A stretch of 64,000 nt of DNA from NCBI GenBank assembly GCA_024235795.1, contig JACKLR010000001.1, positions 1,736,001 to 1,800,000 on the forward strand, read 5' to 3'. Both the position numbers and the translations under genes were made by a program. Below the pieces are notes generated by a model. It saw only the letters and a program-made list of their open reading frames with translations, was not told the origin of the DNA and did not search any database. Positions 1 through 9,574 of the stretch are shown one piece after another. The DNA is from Burkholderiales bacterium (GTDB taxonomy: Bacteria; Pseudomonadota; Gammaproteobacteria; Burkholderiales; Nitrosomonadaceae). How positions within the stretch are numbered: the first letter of the stretch is position 1; each line of letters opens with the position of its first letter.

Positions 1-1246
1 TGCCGGCACACAAACAGATCACCGCCGGCCAGGGTGTTGAAAGGCGATTAAGCGCACTATCCTGACTACCCGATTTCAAAGCGGCAGCTGGTTTGGCCCG
101 TACGGCTTCTCGGGCAGGGAAAATATTTCCTAACAAAGTAACACCAACCCCTACCACAAAATACACCATGGCAGCGCCTGGACTCAAATGCAGGTTCGGT
201 TGTATACCGGGAAAAAAACCACTTCCAAGATCACCCCCAAAGAAATTGATTGCCAACGCTGCAATTCCATACCCTAAAGCAATCCCCGTTAAAGAACCGA
301 CAGAACCCAACACGACACCTTCCACGATAATCTGCTGTAACAACTGCTGCCGTTTAAAACCCAGCACACGCAACAACGCGAATTGATTACGGCGACGGAT
401 CACCGATAATGCCTGTGTGGAAAAAACCAGAAATGCTCCCGTGAATAATGCCACCAACGCAAGCATATTCAAATTAACACGGTAGGCACGCGACATGTTG
501 GCGACACGCGCTTCCTGATCCGCAGCTTCAGTCACAAAAAACTGTGCCCCGAGTTCTTGTTCCAGCTTTGCCTTAAAAGCACCATGATGTATCCCTGAAT
601 CGAGTTTAAGTTCGATACGGGAAAGTAATCCCAAATAGTGAAAGTGCCATTGCGCCGCACCAATGTCCATAACCGCAACGCGCTGCCCTGCACGTGCTCG
701 TGTTAGCCCACCCGTCACACGTAAAGACAGGGTTTGCAGCCCCACATTCAGCTGGAGCATGTCGCCCTGTTTGACCTGCAGCCATTCCATGGCCGCTGGA
801 GACAAAAAAATGGCGTCATCGGAAAGACCATCCAATACGCTATCTTCGGCTGGAACACCCAATAAATCGGGTGAGATAGTAGCTGCCCGGAACATATCAA
901 TTCCGAGTATCCTCAGCTTGTGATCACTACTGCTTTCCAGCCTGTCCGGCACAACCGCAGTAAACTCAAGCACGGGATTAGCCTGGCTGACACCTTCGTA
1001 TTGTGCCAATTTCGGATAAAGCAACTCATCAAACAAACCCTGCTTGTTATAAATCTGCAAATCCGACTGACCTGAAAGACTTTTACTCGCCGCTGAAAAC
1101 TCATTGAAAGCCGCAGTATTAATCAGATAAATTGAGAACCCCAGCGCCACCCCTAACGCAATAGCCATTATTGCAACGACTACCTGTACAAAACGAGCAC
1201 GCCATTCACTCAACAGCAGCCAACACGATAAAGACGCCATTTTCAT
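1..1246 (-). CDS. ABC transporter permease, FtsX/MacB-like (partial, runs off left edge)
   Basis: The frame is open from an ATG at 1246 to the window edge, so about 415 N-terminal residues are present and the C-terminus is missing. The start ATG overlaps the TGA of the upstream ATP-binding gene as ATGA, the usual sign of translational coupling. The first 45 residues carry a hydrophobic segment (VVAIMAIALGVALGFSIYL), followed by a large extracytoplasmic region and then a cluster of membrane segments near residues 280-380 with FtsX-type features (LLRVLGFKRQQLL, SLTGIALGYGIAAL). This is the arrangement of large MacB/YbbP-like permeases that extract lipids, lipoproteins or peptides from the inner membrane. 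The substrate cannot be told from sequence. A second ATG at 1240 is possible but less well coupled. Confidence 0.85.
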   Translation of the reverse strand, partial: MKMASLSCWLLLSEWRARFVQVVVAIMAIALGVALGFSIYLINTAAFNEFSAASKSLSGQSDLQIYNKQGLFDELLYPKLAQYEGVSQANPVLEFTAVVPDRLESSSDHKLRILGIDMFRAATISPDLLGVPAEDSVLDGLSDDAIFLSPAAMEWLQVKQGDMLQLNVGLQTLSLRVTGGLTRARAGQRVAVMDIGAAQWHFHYLGLLSRIELKLDSGIHHGAFKAKLEQELGAQFFVTEAADQEARVANMSRAYRVNLNMLALVALFTGAFLVFSTQALSVIRRRNQFALLRVLGFKRQQLLQQIIVEGVVLGSVGSLTGIALGYGIAALAINFFGGDLGSGFFPGIQPNLHLSPGAAMVYFVVGVGVTLLGNIFPAREAVRAKPAAALKSGSQDSALNRLSTPWPAVICLCAG

Positions 1247-1911
1247 ATGGACTTGCTGACTTGTTCTATCGGTTGCAAGCCCTGCTTGGTCAAAACCAGC
1301 ACCGCATCAGCAGTAGCAGCCGCAGCATGCGAGTGTGTAACGAGTATGCCTGAAGAACCATTAATTTTGATTTCAGAACGAATGAGTTGAAGAATATCAT
1401 GAGCCGTATCAGGATCCAGATTCCCAGTGGGTTCATCCGCCAACACAAGTTTGGGTCGGTGAACCAAAGCACGTGCGATTGCAACCCGCTGCAACTCTCC
1501 GCCAGATAACTCATGCGAGAAATCATCTTTCCGTCCATGCAATCCAACTTCTGCCAGCATTTTTTCTGCGCGATCCACCGGCATATTGTTCAACAATAAT
1601 GGCAACGCAATATTCTGTCCAAGCGTCAGATGCGGCAAAACATGAAATGCCTGAAAGATAAACCCTAATAATTTACGCCGCAGCATGGTTACAGAATCAT
1701 CATCGAGTTTCGAAATCTGATTACCATCTATCAGCACTTCGCCGGAATCGGGGACATCCAAGCCCGCAATAAGATTAAGCAAAGTTGACTTGCCTACCCC
1801 GGATTCGCCCATGATGGCAATATATTCACCTGCTTTCAACGTGTAAGTCAGATTGGACAACACCTGACATCCTTCCACATAGGCCTTACTGATATTTTTT
1901 AATTCAAGCAT
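1243..1911 (-). CDS. ABC transporter ATP-binding protein, LolD/YbbA-like
   Basis: This 222-residue protein has all motifs of a single ABC ATPase domain: Walker A GESGVGKST (residues about 35-43), Q-loop IFQAFHVLP, signature LSGGELQRVAIARAL, Walker B LVLADEPTGNLD and a switch histidine in VTHSH. Length and motifs match the LolD/MacB/YbbA group, which energises export from the inner membrane instead of uptake. It is the first gene of a two-gene operon with the FtsX-type permease that starts inside its stop codon. No periplasmic partner is visible in the window. YbbA-YbbP-like is the closest description, but the substrate is unknown. Confidence 0.9.
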   Translation of the reverse strand: MLELKNISKAYVEGCQVLSNLTYTLKAGEYIAIMGESGVGKSTLLNLIAGLDVPDSGEVLIDGNQISKLDDDSVTMLRRKLLGFIFQAFHVLPHLTLGQNIALPLLLNNMPVDRAEKMLAEVGLHGRKDDFSHELSGGELQRVAIARALVHRPKLVLADEPTGNLDPDTAHDILQLIRSEIKINGSSGILVTHSHAAAATADAVLVLTKQGLQPIEQVSKSI

Positions 1912-3348
1912 TTATATAACGATTCAATACAATTTTAAAGTGATTACAAATTTATGCTCTACTGATTTCAGGGTAGTTCAGTCGAATTACTTATCCAGAT
2001 TACCTGGAATTGGTAAAATTTTCCATCAACGGGTTTGTGACTTTGTTTTCGGAAAATTAAATCTTTCTAAGGTACACTTTCGCGAGAACAGGATCTCATC
2101 TCAATTATTGAATATGGGTCACATAAGATATTTTCCCTACGCCACTTTCCTTTGGCAGTCTGATGGACACAGAATAGACATGGCCTATTATAGCCATCAA
2201 GGTCTCATGTTTCGGTTTCAATTTAAAACCGAAAGTATTTTGCCAGCACTTGACAGGTTTTTTTATACGCTGGTTGTAGTTGATCGCAAAGCGCTTCTCT
2301 CGATAGACTCAAAAATTCACTGCAGTATTGCCAGGTGCAAAAATACGTCAATATGATTGTTAAAGTTGTCGCAATATCATCCGCCCCAACCCAAGGGTAA
2401 TGGCACACCAAACAATTTCCGAAAGGTAGAGAAACACGTGAAATGGCTTAGAAGGCTTTTAAAAACTATCATGTGGAATTTTCAATCAGAAGACTGAAAC
2501 ACAGTATAACAATCAATTCAGTTCAATCTGTACTTACTATCGTCAGACCAAGAGCGCCTAAAACTGTGTAATTTAAACGACAATATTGACTGTATCGTTT
2601 AAGTTCGTTGGAATAGTGCAGAAAAAAGTTCCGGTTGATTGGTTACAATTGTTATTGGAGGTTATTAAAAACATAAACCCGTTAACGGCATTTGATAAAC
2701 AGGAGTCTTAAAACAGCCCGCAGCTTGAGATTCTCCTAACACCAGATTGATTGTATCTTCCGTCCAAGCAAAGGCCAGCTAGATGATTATTACATTACTA
2801 TAAGTGGCTAATATTAATTATTGCAAAATGAATTAGCATAAACGATGGTATATAACCCATATAAATTTCTAAATAAAAGACAATATCAGGCGTGTTCAAG
2901 CAAAAGGATCTAAAAACAGTTTATAGAATATTTATCGCACATTTGAGACTTTGCAATAATCTTATTCTGAAGATAGCATCGAATTTGGGATAAGAAATCA
3001 CGAACAGGCAGACTATGTTGAAAAAACCAATAAAAAATATACGATTGATTATTTATAATAGTTTTGGTTTGCAAAAGCAAATGCGTTGGAATTTCGAAAA
3101 TTATGGGGTCTTGGCTGCTTCTGTCTATGAAAGCACTTCAACCAAAATTAAACAGTGCTCACCTGCACAAATAACTATTGATTCGGATTTTCCTCTCGTG
3201 CCGTGCCGCATCGCCGAAGGACTGCTACCAATGTAACAAACATAATGCTGGGAGAAAGCGCAAAACATGTCAGAAGTTGTTCAGAAGAGCTATCGGTAAC
3301 GATCTGGCTGCAATCTACAATCTAAACCGTTTTCAATGAGACCAAAAA
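1912..3348. other. Gene-poor AT-rich stretch
   Basis: About 1.4 kb with no convincing gene. The open frames here (for example 1940-2356 on the plus strand, 2223-2411 on the minus strand, 3015-3236 on the plus strand) lack a ribosome binding site, lack recognisable domains and have amino-acid compositions typical of random AT-rich translation. It may hold decayed genes and the promoter of the exosortase-associated ligase that starts at 3349, but I could not pick out a confident promoter or terminator. Confidence 0.5.
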
Positions 3349-4935
3349 GTGGTTAATTTAGTTCACGAATTGATTTATCAATCAGCAAATCATTCACCTG
3401 ACAACGATGCGTTGTCGTATCAAGGCAAAAAAAAGAATTATGAAATGCTTGCCAGCGAGATAGAACAATTAGCAACCGGATTCCTTAACGCAGAATTGGG
3501 TCGTGGCGAACGCCTTGCAGTTTATCTGGAAAAGCGCTATGAAACTGTAATCACATTATTTGCGGCCTGCGCTGCAGGCGGTGTATTTGTACCGGTTAAT
3601 CCGCTACTAAAACCCGAACAAGTCAGTTATATCCTTAAGGACTGTAATGTACGTATTTTAGTTACTTCCACCGAGAGATTCAAATTACTGACTGATATCT
3701 TGCCATCTTGCCACGATCTTCATACCGTTATAGTTGTTGATGATAAAGAAAATACTCCCAATAGCGCCGGGCTAAATATAATCAAGTGGTCAGAAATTTT
3801 TTCAATTCGCACCACGTTTAAACCGCATCGCATAATTGATGGCGATATGGCTGCAATTCTTTATACCTCCGGCAGTACTGGAAAACCTAAAGGCGTTGTG
3901 CTATCTCACCGCAACATTGTAGCAGGCGCAAAAAGTGTCACAGAATTTCTAAGAAACCAGCCACACGACCGAATACTCTCAGTTTTGCCACTTAGCTTTG
4001 ACTACGGTTTAAGTCAATTGACAACGGCCTTTCATGTCGGCGCCTCCATTATTCTGATGAATTATTTGTTTCCCAGGGATATTATCAGGATAATCGAGCA
4101 AGAAAATATCACTGGGCTGGCAGCAATCCCGCCATTATGGATTCAATTAGCCCAATTAAATTGGAAGAATGTCAGAACATTACGCTACATTACAAGCTCT
4201 GGCGGAACAATGCCGCGCACTACACTTGATCAGCTTCGAAAGGTTTTACCCCGCACGCAGATATTTCTGATGTATGGCCTGACCGAAGCGTTCCGTTCAA
4301 CTTTTCTTCCTCCAGAAGAAATTGAACGACGACCAGATTCAATTGGCAAAGCTATTCCCAATACCGAGATACTGGTTCTTCGGGAAGATGGTTCTCATTG
4401 TGTACCGGGAGAGCCAGGAGAATTGGTGCATCGGGGCACACTTGTGTCCATGGGATACTGGAACAATGTCGAAAAAACATCTGCATGTTTTAAACCCATT
4501 GCATCGTATCAGAAAGGTTTAACCATTCCCGAACTTGCGGTCTGGTCAGGCGACACAGTACGCATGGACGAAGAAGGCTTTCTTTACTTTATAGGCCGAC
4601 GCGATGAAATGATAAAAACATCGGGATATCGTGTCAGTCCCACTGAAATTGAAGAAGTCATCTATGCGACAGAACAAGTTGGAGAGGTCATTGCTATCGG
4701 CATACCTCATCCCGTACTCGGACAGGCCATTTTAGTGATTGCGACGCCACGTAATGGCCAAAAACTGGAAGCAGAAGATTTATTTCGCGCTTGCAAACAT
4801 AACTTACCAGCCTTTATGCTACCCAGTCATATCGATATACGCGAAAACAGTTTGCCCAGAAATCCAAACGGTAAAATCGATAGAAAATTACTTTTCCAAG
4901 AAATGCAGCACCTATTTATAGAAAGCCAAACATGA
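3349..4935 (+). CDS. Acyl-CoA ligase (AMP-forming), exosortase A system-associated
   Basis: This 528-residue member of the acyl-adenylate-forming superfamily has the P-loop ILYTSGSTGKPKG (residues about 169-181), the A5-type motif MYGLTEAFRS, the hinge region YFIGRRDEMIKTSGYRVSP and the C-terminal lysine motif NPNGKIDRK. Its pairing with the next gene, a PLP decarboxylase whose start overlaps its stop (ATGA), is the hallmark of the exosortase A-associated ligase (family TIGR03098) in EPS/PEP-CTERM loci. There it is thought to activate an acyl or amino acid group for loading on a carrier protein; the true substrate is not known. The start is a GTG at 3349 with only a weak upstream Shine-Dalgarno sequence, so the start is less certain than the gene. 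Confidence 0.88.
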   Translation: MVNLVHELIYQSANHSPDNDALSYQGKKKNYEMLASEIEQLATGFLNAELGRGERLAVYLEKRYETVITLFAACAAGGVFVPVNPLLKPEQVSYILKDCNVRILVTSTERFKLLTDILPSCHDLHTVIVVDDKENTPNSAGLNIIKWSEIFSIRTTFKPHRIIDGDMAAILYTSGSTGKPKGVVLSHRNIVAGAKSVTEFLRNQPHDRILSVLPLSFDYGLSQLTTAFHVGASIILMNYLFPRDIIRIIEQENITGLAAIPPLWIQLAQLNWKNVRTLRYITSSGGTMPRTTLDQLRKVLPRTQIFLMYGLTEAFRSTFLPPEEIERRPDSIGKAIPNTEILVLREDGSHCVPGEPGELVHRGTLVSMGYWNNVEKTSACFKPIASYQKGLTIPELAVWSGDTVRMDEEGFLYFIGRRDEMIKTSGYRVSPTEIEEVIYATEQVGEVIAIGIPHPVLGQAILVIATPRNGQKLEAEDLFRACKHNLPAFMLPSHIDIRENSLPRNPNGKIDRKLLFQEMQHLFIESQT

Positions 4936-6167
4936 CAGGCGCTCAACTAAAACATACAGTTTTTGACCAATTCCCGGTACAGGATAATTGCATTGTGGTC
5001 GGAGGCACCCCACTGACGCGCTTGGCACAACGTGTTGGCAGAACCCCATTTTATGCTTATGATCGGCAAAAGATTACAAATCGTATTCAATTGCTTCGCA
5101 AATCGCTTCCCGATGAAATTCATTTGCACTATGCAATGAAGGCAAATCCTATGCCCGCAGTTGTACAACATTTAGCTGGCCTGATTGATGGCATCGATGT
5201 GGCTTCTGTTGGAGAAATGCATATTGCACTTGACACCACAATACCCCCCAACAAAATCAGTTTTGCAGGCCCTGGAAAAATTGAACATGAACTGTCAAGC
5301 GCCATTTCGGCTGGGATAGTATTGAATATGGAATCGGAAAGAGAAATGCGATTGATTGTCAAATTAGGAGAGCAACTGGGAATTCGTCCTAATGTCTCAA
5401 TTCGTATCAACCCTGATTTTGAACTCAAATCCGCTGGCATGAAAATGGGTGGCGGCCCTAAACAGTTCGGTGTTGATGCAGAACTTGCTCCCGCGCTCTT
5501 AAAGCAGATTGGCAAACTTGACTTAAACTTTATAGGATTTCATATTTTCAGCGGATCACAAAATTTAAAATCAGATGCGATTCAAGAGGCGCATGAAAAA
5601 ACATTGCAACTAGCTCTGAAATTGGCAGAAAAGGCACCTTCTCCAATTCATACGCTTAACATTGGGGGGGGATTTGGCATCCCTTATTTCCCAGGAGAAA
5701 GCGCTTTAAATATTCAGTCTATTGGAGAAAACCTGAGCAACCTGTTACCGGAAGTCAAGCACCGGTTACCTGAGGCACAAATTATTATTGAGCTTGGTCG
5801 TTATATGGTTGCCGAAGCGGGCATTTATGTCTGTCGCGTAATTGAACGCAAAGTGTCCAGAGGCAGAGTTTTTTTAATCACTGATGGTGGCCTTCATCAT
5901 CATCTCGCAGCTACAGGGAATTTTGGCCAGGTTATCCGAAAAAATTATCCAGTCATGATTGGCAACAAAGCACATGGTACTCAAAAAGAAATTGCCACGA
6001 TTGTTGGCCCCTTATGTACACCTTTAGACTTACTGGCCGAGCAAATGGAAATGGAAAAAGCAGAAGTGAACGATCTTGTAGTTGTCTTACAATCAGGTGC
6101 TTATGGACTTTCAGCAAGTCCCACTGGGTTTCTGGGTCACCCTGAGCCACTGGAAATTCTTGTTTAG
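4932..6167 (+). CDS. PLP-dependent decarboxylase, exosortase A system-associated
   Basis: 411 residues of the fold III (alanine racemase/LysA-like) decarboxylase family. The PLP lysine is in HYAMKANPMP (about residue 69), a glycine-rich phosphate loop NIGGGFGIPY lies near residue 245, and the C-terminal Tyr-containing motif is SGAYGLSASP. Its start ATG overlaps the stop codon of the ligase by 4 bases. The pair corresponds to the TIGR03098/TIGR03099 couple of exosortase A loci. Known relatives decarboxylate diaminopimelate, ornithine or similar amino acids; the substrate here is inferred only by family. It may supply an amine that the ligase or a nearby acyltransferase attaches to a surface polymer or lipid. 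Confidence 0.88.
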   Translation: MTGAQLKHTVFDQFPVQDNCIVVGGTPLTRLAQRVGRTPFYAYDRQKITNRIQLLRKSLPDEIHLHYAMKANPMPAVVQHLAGLIDGIDVASVGEMHIALDTTIPPNKISFAGPGKIEHELSSAISAGIVLNMESEREMRLIVKLGEQLGIRPNVSIRINPDFELKSAGMKMGGGPKQFGVDAELAPALLKQIGKLDLNFIGFHIFSGSQNLKSDAIQEAHEKTLQLALKLAEKAPSPIHTLNIGGGFGIPYFPGESALNIQSIGENLSNLLPEVKHRLPEAQIIIELGRYMVAEAGIYVCRVIERKVSRGRVFLITDGGLHHHLAATGNFGQVIRKNYPVMIGNKAHGTQKEIATIVGPLCTPLDLLAEQMEMEKAEVNDLVVVLQSGAYGLSASPTGFLGHPEPLEILV

Positions 6168-6291
6168 CCTGTTGATAAAAATCAACACGAATAATTATTA
6201 ATCGTAACGCTGGCAATTAATTGATTATAATAGAAGTGCATAGTCACACTGTATCAGGCTAAGAGTATCTACATTATTTTAGGAGATCAGT

Positions 6292-6910
6292 ATGGAAGGT
6301 ATATGGGGTTGGATAGACCGCGGTATAGTTGTGGTGAAAAGTTGCGCACCTTTTGAAAAAAAGATCAAACCAATTGCGCGGCCTGACAATCGTTCACTTC
6401 ATATGCTTTCTGGTGAAAATTCAGTGTTTGCTGTGATTGATTGCATCGACAGTGCGCATTCCTACCCAGATGTAGGGAATATAAAACGCGTATTCGGATA
6501 TATTAGCTTCTGTAAGCTTCAATCCGACCAACATACTGATTTTGATGTCGCATTGCCGCAGATCAATGTAGAAAAGGTATCTTGTTCTTCCCGACTCAGG
6601 CCCGAATACAAAGTGAAAGGCACCCAGCTACGCTATCGTTTTAAAGAAATACTAAAAGATTTTTTACCCAAAGAAACTATTGCCAAACAAAAACATGGTT
6701 CTGGTCCATCATTTGGCGTCTGTCCGCAAGCACATTCACAGCTTAAAGAATCATCAACAGACAGTCAGGCAGATTTTAAGCCACGCAACCAGATCCGTGT
6801 AGATTTATTTGACACATTACTCAGGCAACATCTACCTGTATACACACTGGATATTATGGCACTTTGATCTGGTAGTATGAACGATCTTGGAATATTGGCA
6901 CAACCTACGT
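6292..6910 (+). pseudogene. Decayed asparagine-synthase-like amidotransferase (exosortase-associated type)
   Basis: The open part runs from 6292 to 6867 (191 residues). Its last 90 residues match the C-terminal end of exosortase-associated asparagine synthases: a KVKGTQLRYRFKE segment, LPKETIAKQKHGSGPSFGV, then LFDTLLRQHLP. In normal members the glycine-rich segment reads KHGFGLPFGVW. After 6845 the conserved YYGTLIW-type ending continues in another frame and meets a TAG. The synthetase ATP-pyrophosphatase core and glutaminase domain are absent; the first 100 residues are not recognisable, although the start MEGIWGWID resembles the MCGI start of such enzymes with the nucleophile Cys replaced. 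I read this as an internally deleted, frameshifted remnant, not a functional gene. Confidence 0.7.
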
Positions 6911-6937
6911 TAAACACGTTAAAAAAGTGATTTCGTC

Positions 6938-7738
6938 ATGAGCGATATTTATAATACTTTTAAGCGATCTTTCAATTTGATTGAAGCAAATACGCCCGAA
7001 TTGCGTCTCAAGGTATATCAACTGCGTTATCTGGTTTTGTGTGTACAAAATGATTTTCCCGATATGAATGCTGCGGATTTTCCTGATAAATTGGAAAAAG
7101 ATGAATATGACGAGCGTTCAAGTCATATGCTTATACAGTTTATTCCAACGGGCGAGTTTATTGGGACAACACGTCTCATATTACCCGACCCATCGAATCC
7201 GGCCAGTCCATTTCCCATTGAACTGCATACCAAGATAGATCCTGATCTTTATCTTTTCGACAGTGATACAAGAACGCAAACCGCAGAGATATCTCGTTTC
7301 TTGGTTTCGTCAAATTTTGACCGACGAAAAGGAGATCGCCGCAAACCAACCGAACAAGATAATCAACAAAAAAACACTGAGACAAATCAAACAGCAAGCA
7401 GTAACTTTGAAAATGACCGACGCAAAGGAGACGACCGACGCAGGGGAGATCGCCGCTCTTCTCTTAACATATACATGGTTCTTATGGCTGGTGTAGTTCG
7501 TATGTCTGTGGCAAACAATATCAAATACTGGTTATCAGCAATGGACCCGGCTTTGAACAGATTGGTTGGTTTTTCCGGAATGAATATCGAACCCATTGGC
7601 CCTGTTGTAAATTACCATGGTTTTCGTCAACCACATTTTGGAGAAATAAATGATGTACTTAATAGACTACATAAACGCAATTATGGTGCTTGGGAAGTCA
7701 TCACGGACCGAGGCAAATACTGGCAACCAGCGGAATAG
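6938..7738 (+). CDS. PEP-CTERM/exosortase system-associated N-acyltransferase
   Basis: 266 residues matching the exosortase-associated acyltransferase family (TIGR03694), which has a GNAT-like N-acyl amino acid synthase fold. Recognisable parts are the N-terminal LRYLVLCVQNDF, the FIGTTRLILPD strand, AEISRFLVS and the C-terminal PIGPVVNYHGFRQP. Inserted in the middle (residues about 130-180) is a charged, low-complexity segment with DRRKGDRR-type repeats (FDRRKGDRR, NDRRKGDDRRRGDRR). Family members sit beside exosortase A genes and are thought to make N-acylated compounds, possibly signals or lipid anchors. The start ATG at 6938 follows only a poor Shine-Dalgarno sequence. It is the last recognisable member of this locus. 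Confidence 0.85.
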   Translation: MSDIYNTFKRSFNLIEANTPELRLKVYQLRYLVLCVQNDFPDMNAADFPDKLEKDEYDERSSHMLIQFIPTGEFIGTTRLILPDPSNPASPFPIELHTKIDPDLYLFDSDTRTQTAEISRFLVSSNFDRRKGDRRKPTEQDNQQKNTETNQTASSNFENDRRKGDDRRRGDRRSSLNIYMVLMAGVVRMSVANNIKYWLSAMDPALNRLVGFSGMNIEPIGPVVNYHGFRQPHFGEINDVLNRLHKRNYGAWEVITDRGKYWQPAE

Positions 7739-7839
7739 CGTATCAAAAACTATTTAAATTTATATTTACCAATTTTGAAATTGCTGCGATTATCTCAATC
7801 CTTTAGACTGATGTTATAACAGGGATTTTAAAAACCATA

Positions 7840-8277
7840 ATGCTCAAACGTAATACAAGCTATTTTTGTATTTTACTGATGACTTTTCTACTTGTCGTAA
7901 CTGATGTTATGGCAGATGATCACTATTGGATAGTAGCCAATCCAGATGTCAACGAATCGAGCATATCTAAAAATTTTTTGCGTGCTATTTTTAGCATGCG
8001 GGTACGGACTTGGCCGAATGGCGTAATTATCAAGGTTTTTGTGCTTCCGGATGATCATAAATTACACCATGAATTTTCGAAAGAAAAACTAAGCTTGTTT
8101 CCTTACCAATTACGCCAATCCTGGGATCGTTTGGTATTTTCAGGCACGGGCCAGGCGCCGACAACAGTCTCTTCAAATGATGAAATGTTAAACAGGATTA
8201 TGAATACGCCTGGTGCTATCGGATACTTAGAAACCATTTATGTCAATGATGAAGTCCATGTACTCGAAATTAAGTAA
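7840..8277 (+). CDS. Small PstS-like periplasmic protein
   Basis: 145 residues with a clear signal peptide (about residues 1-25, cleavage after VMA). The rest resembles the short phosphate-ABC-transporter substrate-binding-like proteins: SSISKNFLRAIFSMRVRTWPNG, LYFxR-like substitution FPYQLRQSWDRLVFSGTG and the ending NTPGAIGYLE, which corresponds to the PGAIGYV motif of PstS. It is much shorter than PstS (about 340 residues), so it is a single-lobe protein and not a classical transport receptor. It is the first gene of a tight unit with a porin and a membrane GGDEF-EAL protein, which suggests that it feeds ligand information to that sensor. That role is inference. Confidence 0.75.
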   Translation: MLKRNTSYFCILLMTFLLVVTDVMADDHYWIVANPDVNESSISKNFLRAIFSMRVRTWPNGVIIKVFVLPDDHKLHHEFSKEKLSLFPYQLRQSWDRLVFSGTGQAPTTVSSNDEMLNRIMNTPGAIGYLETIYVNDEVHVLEIK

Positions 8278-8287
8278 TCAATCATTT

Positions 8288-9559
8288 ATGTTTTCTTTTA
8301 AACCATTTAAGATTGTAATGGTCGCCCTTCTGTTCTGTCTAAGTGCTTACAATTCACCTGTCCTCGCTCAGGAAGGGGATAAAACAACAGATTTCTCAAA
8401 CGAAAATGCGACAACTTCGAACTGGCCTACTGTTAAAACCATGCTGGATAATCTGCAGATACAAGGATTTGCAAGCCAGGCTTTTATGGCCACATCAGCT
8501 AATGATGTCTTTGGAAATACGGACGATGGTGGCAGCTTTGGTTTTACAGAAGTAGGGTTAAATGCCTTGTTTCGTCCCCTGCCAAGATTACAGCTATCTG
8601 GGCAAATGCTCTCGCGCCGTGCCGGTAAAGATAATACAGGCGAGCCCCGTCTTGATTTTGCATTTCTGGACTACAGGTTATACTCGGAAGGAACCAATCA
8701 ATTTGGCATTCGCTTCGGGCGGCTGAAAAATCCTATTGGGTTTTACAATGACACCCGCGATGTCGCTTTTACACGCCCCAGTATTTTGCTGCCACAATCG
8801 ATTTATTTTGATAGAACCCGTAACTTGGCGCTTTCGGCAGATTCAATTCAGTTTTATGGAGAATCTTCTCTTGTAGACTGGGGTGATTTTTCATTCCAGT
8901 TTGGCATAACGCGTCCAATTGTTGATGATCGTGATACGACAGCTTCGTTAATCCAGGGTCAAGTAGGCGATCTATCTCCTGATGTTTCGCTGATTGGACG
9001 TGGTATTTATGAAAGCACCGACAAGCGCTTAAGGCTTGCTGTCAGTGGCGTGTGGGTAAATGTTGACTACAAACCCGGTATAGAAGACCCGTTAAACCCT
9101 GGTTCAATCCAATTCTCACCGATCTATGTGTCGGCACAATATAATACTGAACGCTGGAGCCTAACATCGGAGTACGCAATCAGACATTTTAGATTCAAGA
9201 ATTTCAACAATCAAAGATTCGATAGCTTGGATTTTTTTGGAGAAAGTTTTTATTTCCAGGGTGAATATCGATTAAATCACAAATGGGAGGCTTTAATTCG
9301 TTATGACGTCCTCTTTACAGACAGAAGCGATCGAGATGGCAGCAAATTTGCTGCTTTAACCGGGGGGCCTGCACATACACGTTTTGCAAAAGATCTGACG
9401 GTAGGCTTACGTTGGAACATCACGCCCAGAATTATGGCACGGCTAGAATATCACCGAATAAATGGTACAGGCTGGCTTTCACCTTTAGATAATCCAGACC
9501 CATCTGGAACGACCAAGAACTGGAATCTCTATGCGGCGCAGCTTTCTTTCCGTTTCTAG
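8288..9559 (+). CDS. Porin-like outer membrane beta-barrel protein
   Basis: About 423 residues from the ATG at 8288. I chose this start because it gives a normal signal peptide (FKIVMVALLFCLSAYNSPVLA) and a 10-base gap to the upstream gene; an upstream in-frame ATG at 8240 would overlap that gene. The mature protein alternates hydrophobic and polar residues throughout, is rich in aromatic girdle residues and ends in Phe (AAQLSFRF), the standard C-terminal signal for BAM-mediated outer membrane insertion. Segments such as RLQLSGQMLSRRAG and FGIRFGRLKNPIGFYNDTRD resemble OprO/phosphate-selective-like barrels found beside PstS-like genes. Specificity is unknown. Confidence 0.78.
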   Translation: MFSFKPFKIVMVALLFCLSAYNSPVLAQEGDKTTDFSNENATTSNWPTVKTMLDNLQIQGFASQAFMATSANDVFGNTDDGGSFGFTEVGLNALFRPLPRLQLSGQMLSRRAGKDNTGEPRLDFAFLDYRLYSEGTNQFGIRFGRLKNPIGFYNDTRDVAFTRPSILLPQSIYFDRTRNLALSADSIQFYGESSLVDWGDFSFQFGITRPIVDDRDTTASLIQGQVGDLSPDVSLIGRGIYESTDKRLRLAVSGVWVNVDYKPGIEDPLNPGSIQFSPIYVSAQYNTERWSLTSEYAIRHFRFKNFNNQRFDSLDFFGESFYFQGEYRLNHKWEALIRYDVLFTDRSDRDGSKFAALTGGPAHTRFAKDLTVGLRWNITPRIMARLEYHRINGTGWLSPLDNPDPSGTTKNWNLYAAQLSFRF

Positions 9560-9574
9560 ATTTGAACATATCTG

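Noticed and set aside
1940..2356. 138-residue plus-strand open frame in the gene-poor stretch
   Set aside because: No ribosome binding site, no domain, composition like random AT-rich translation. It might be a decayed gene, but nothing supports a function.
2223..2411. 62-residue minus-strand frame containing SREALCDQLQPAYKKT
   Set aside because: Briefly looked like a transposase or lipoprotein fragment, but no recognisable motif holds and the frame stops on both sides.
3015..3236. 73-residue frame just upstream of the acyl-CoA ligase
   Set aside because: No ribosome binding site close to its ATG and no coding character; treated as intergenic.
8240..8287. Upstream start for the porin gene
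   Set aside because: It would overlap the preceding gene by 38 bases and hide the signal peptide. The start at 8288 fits better.
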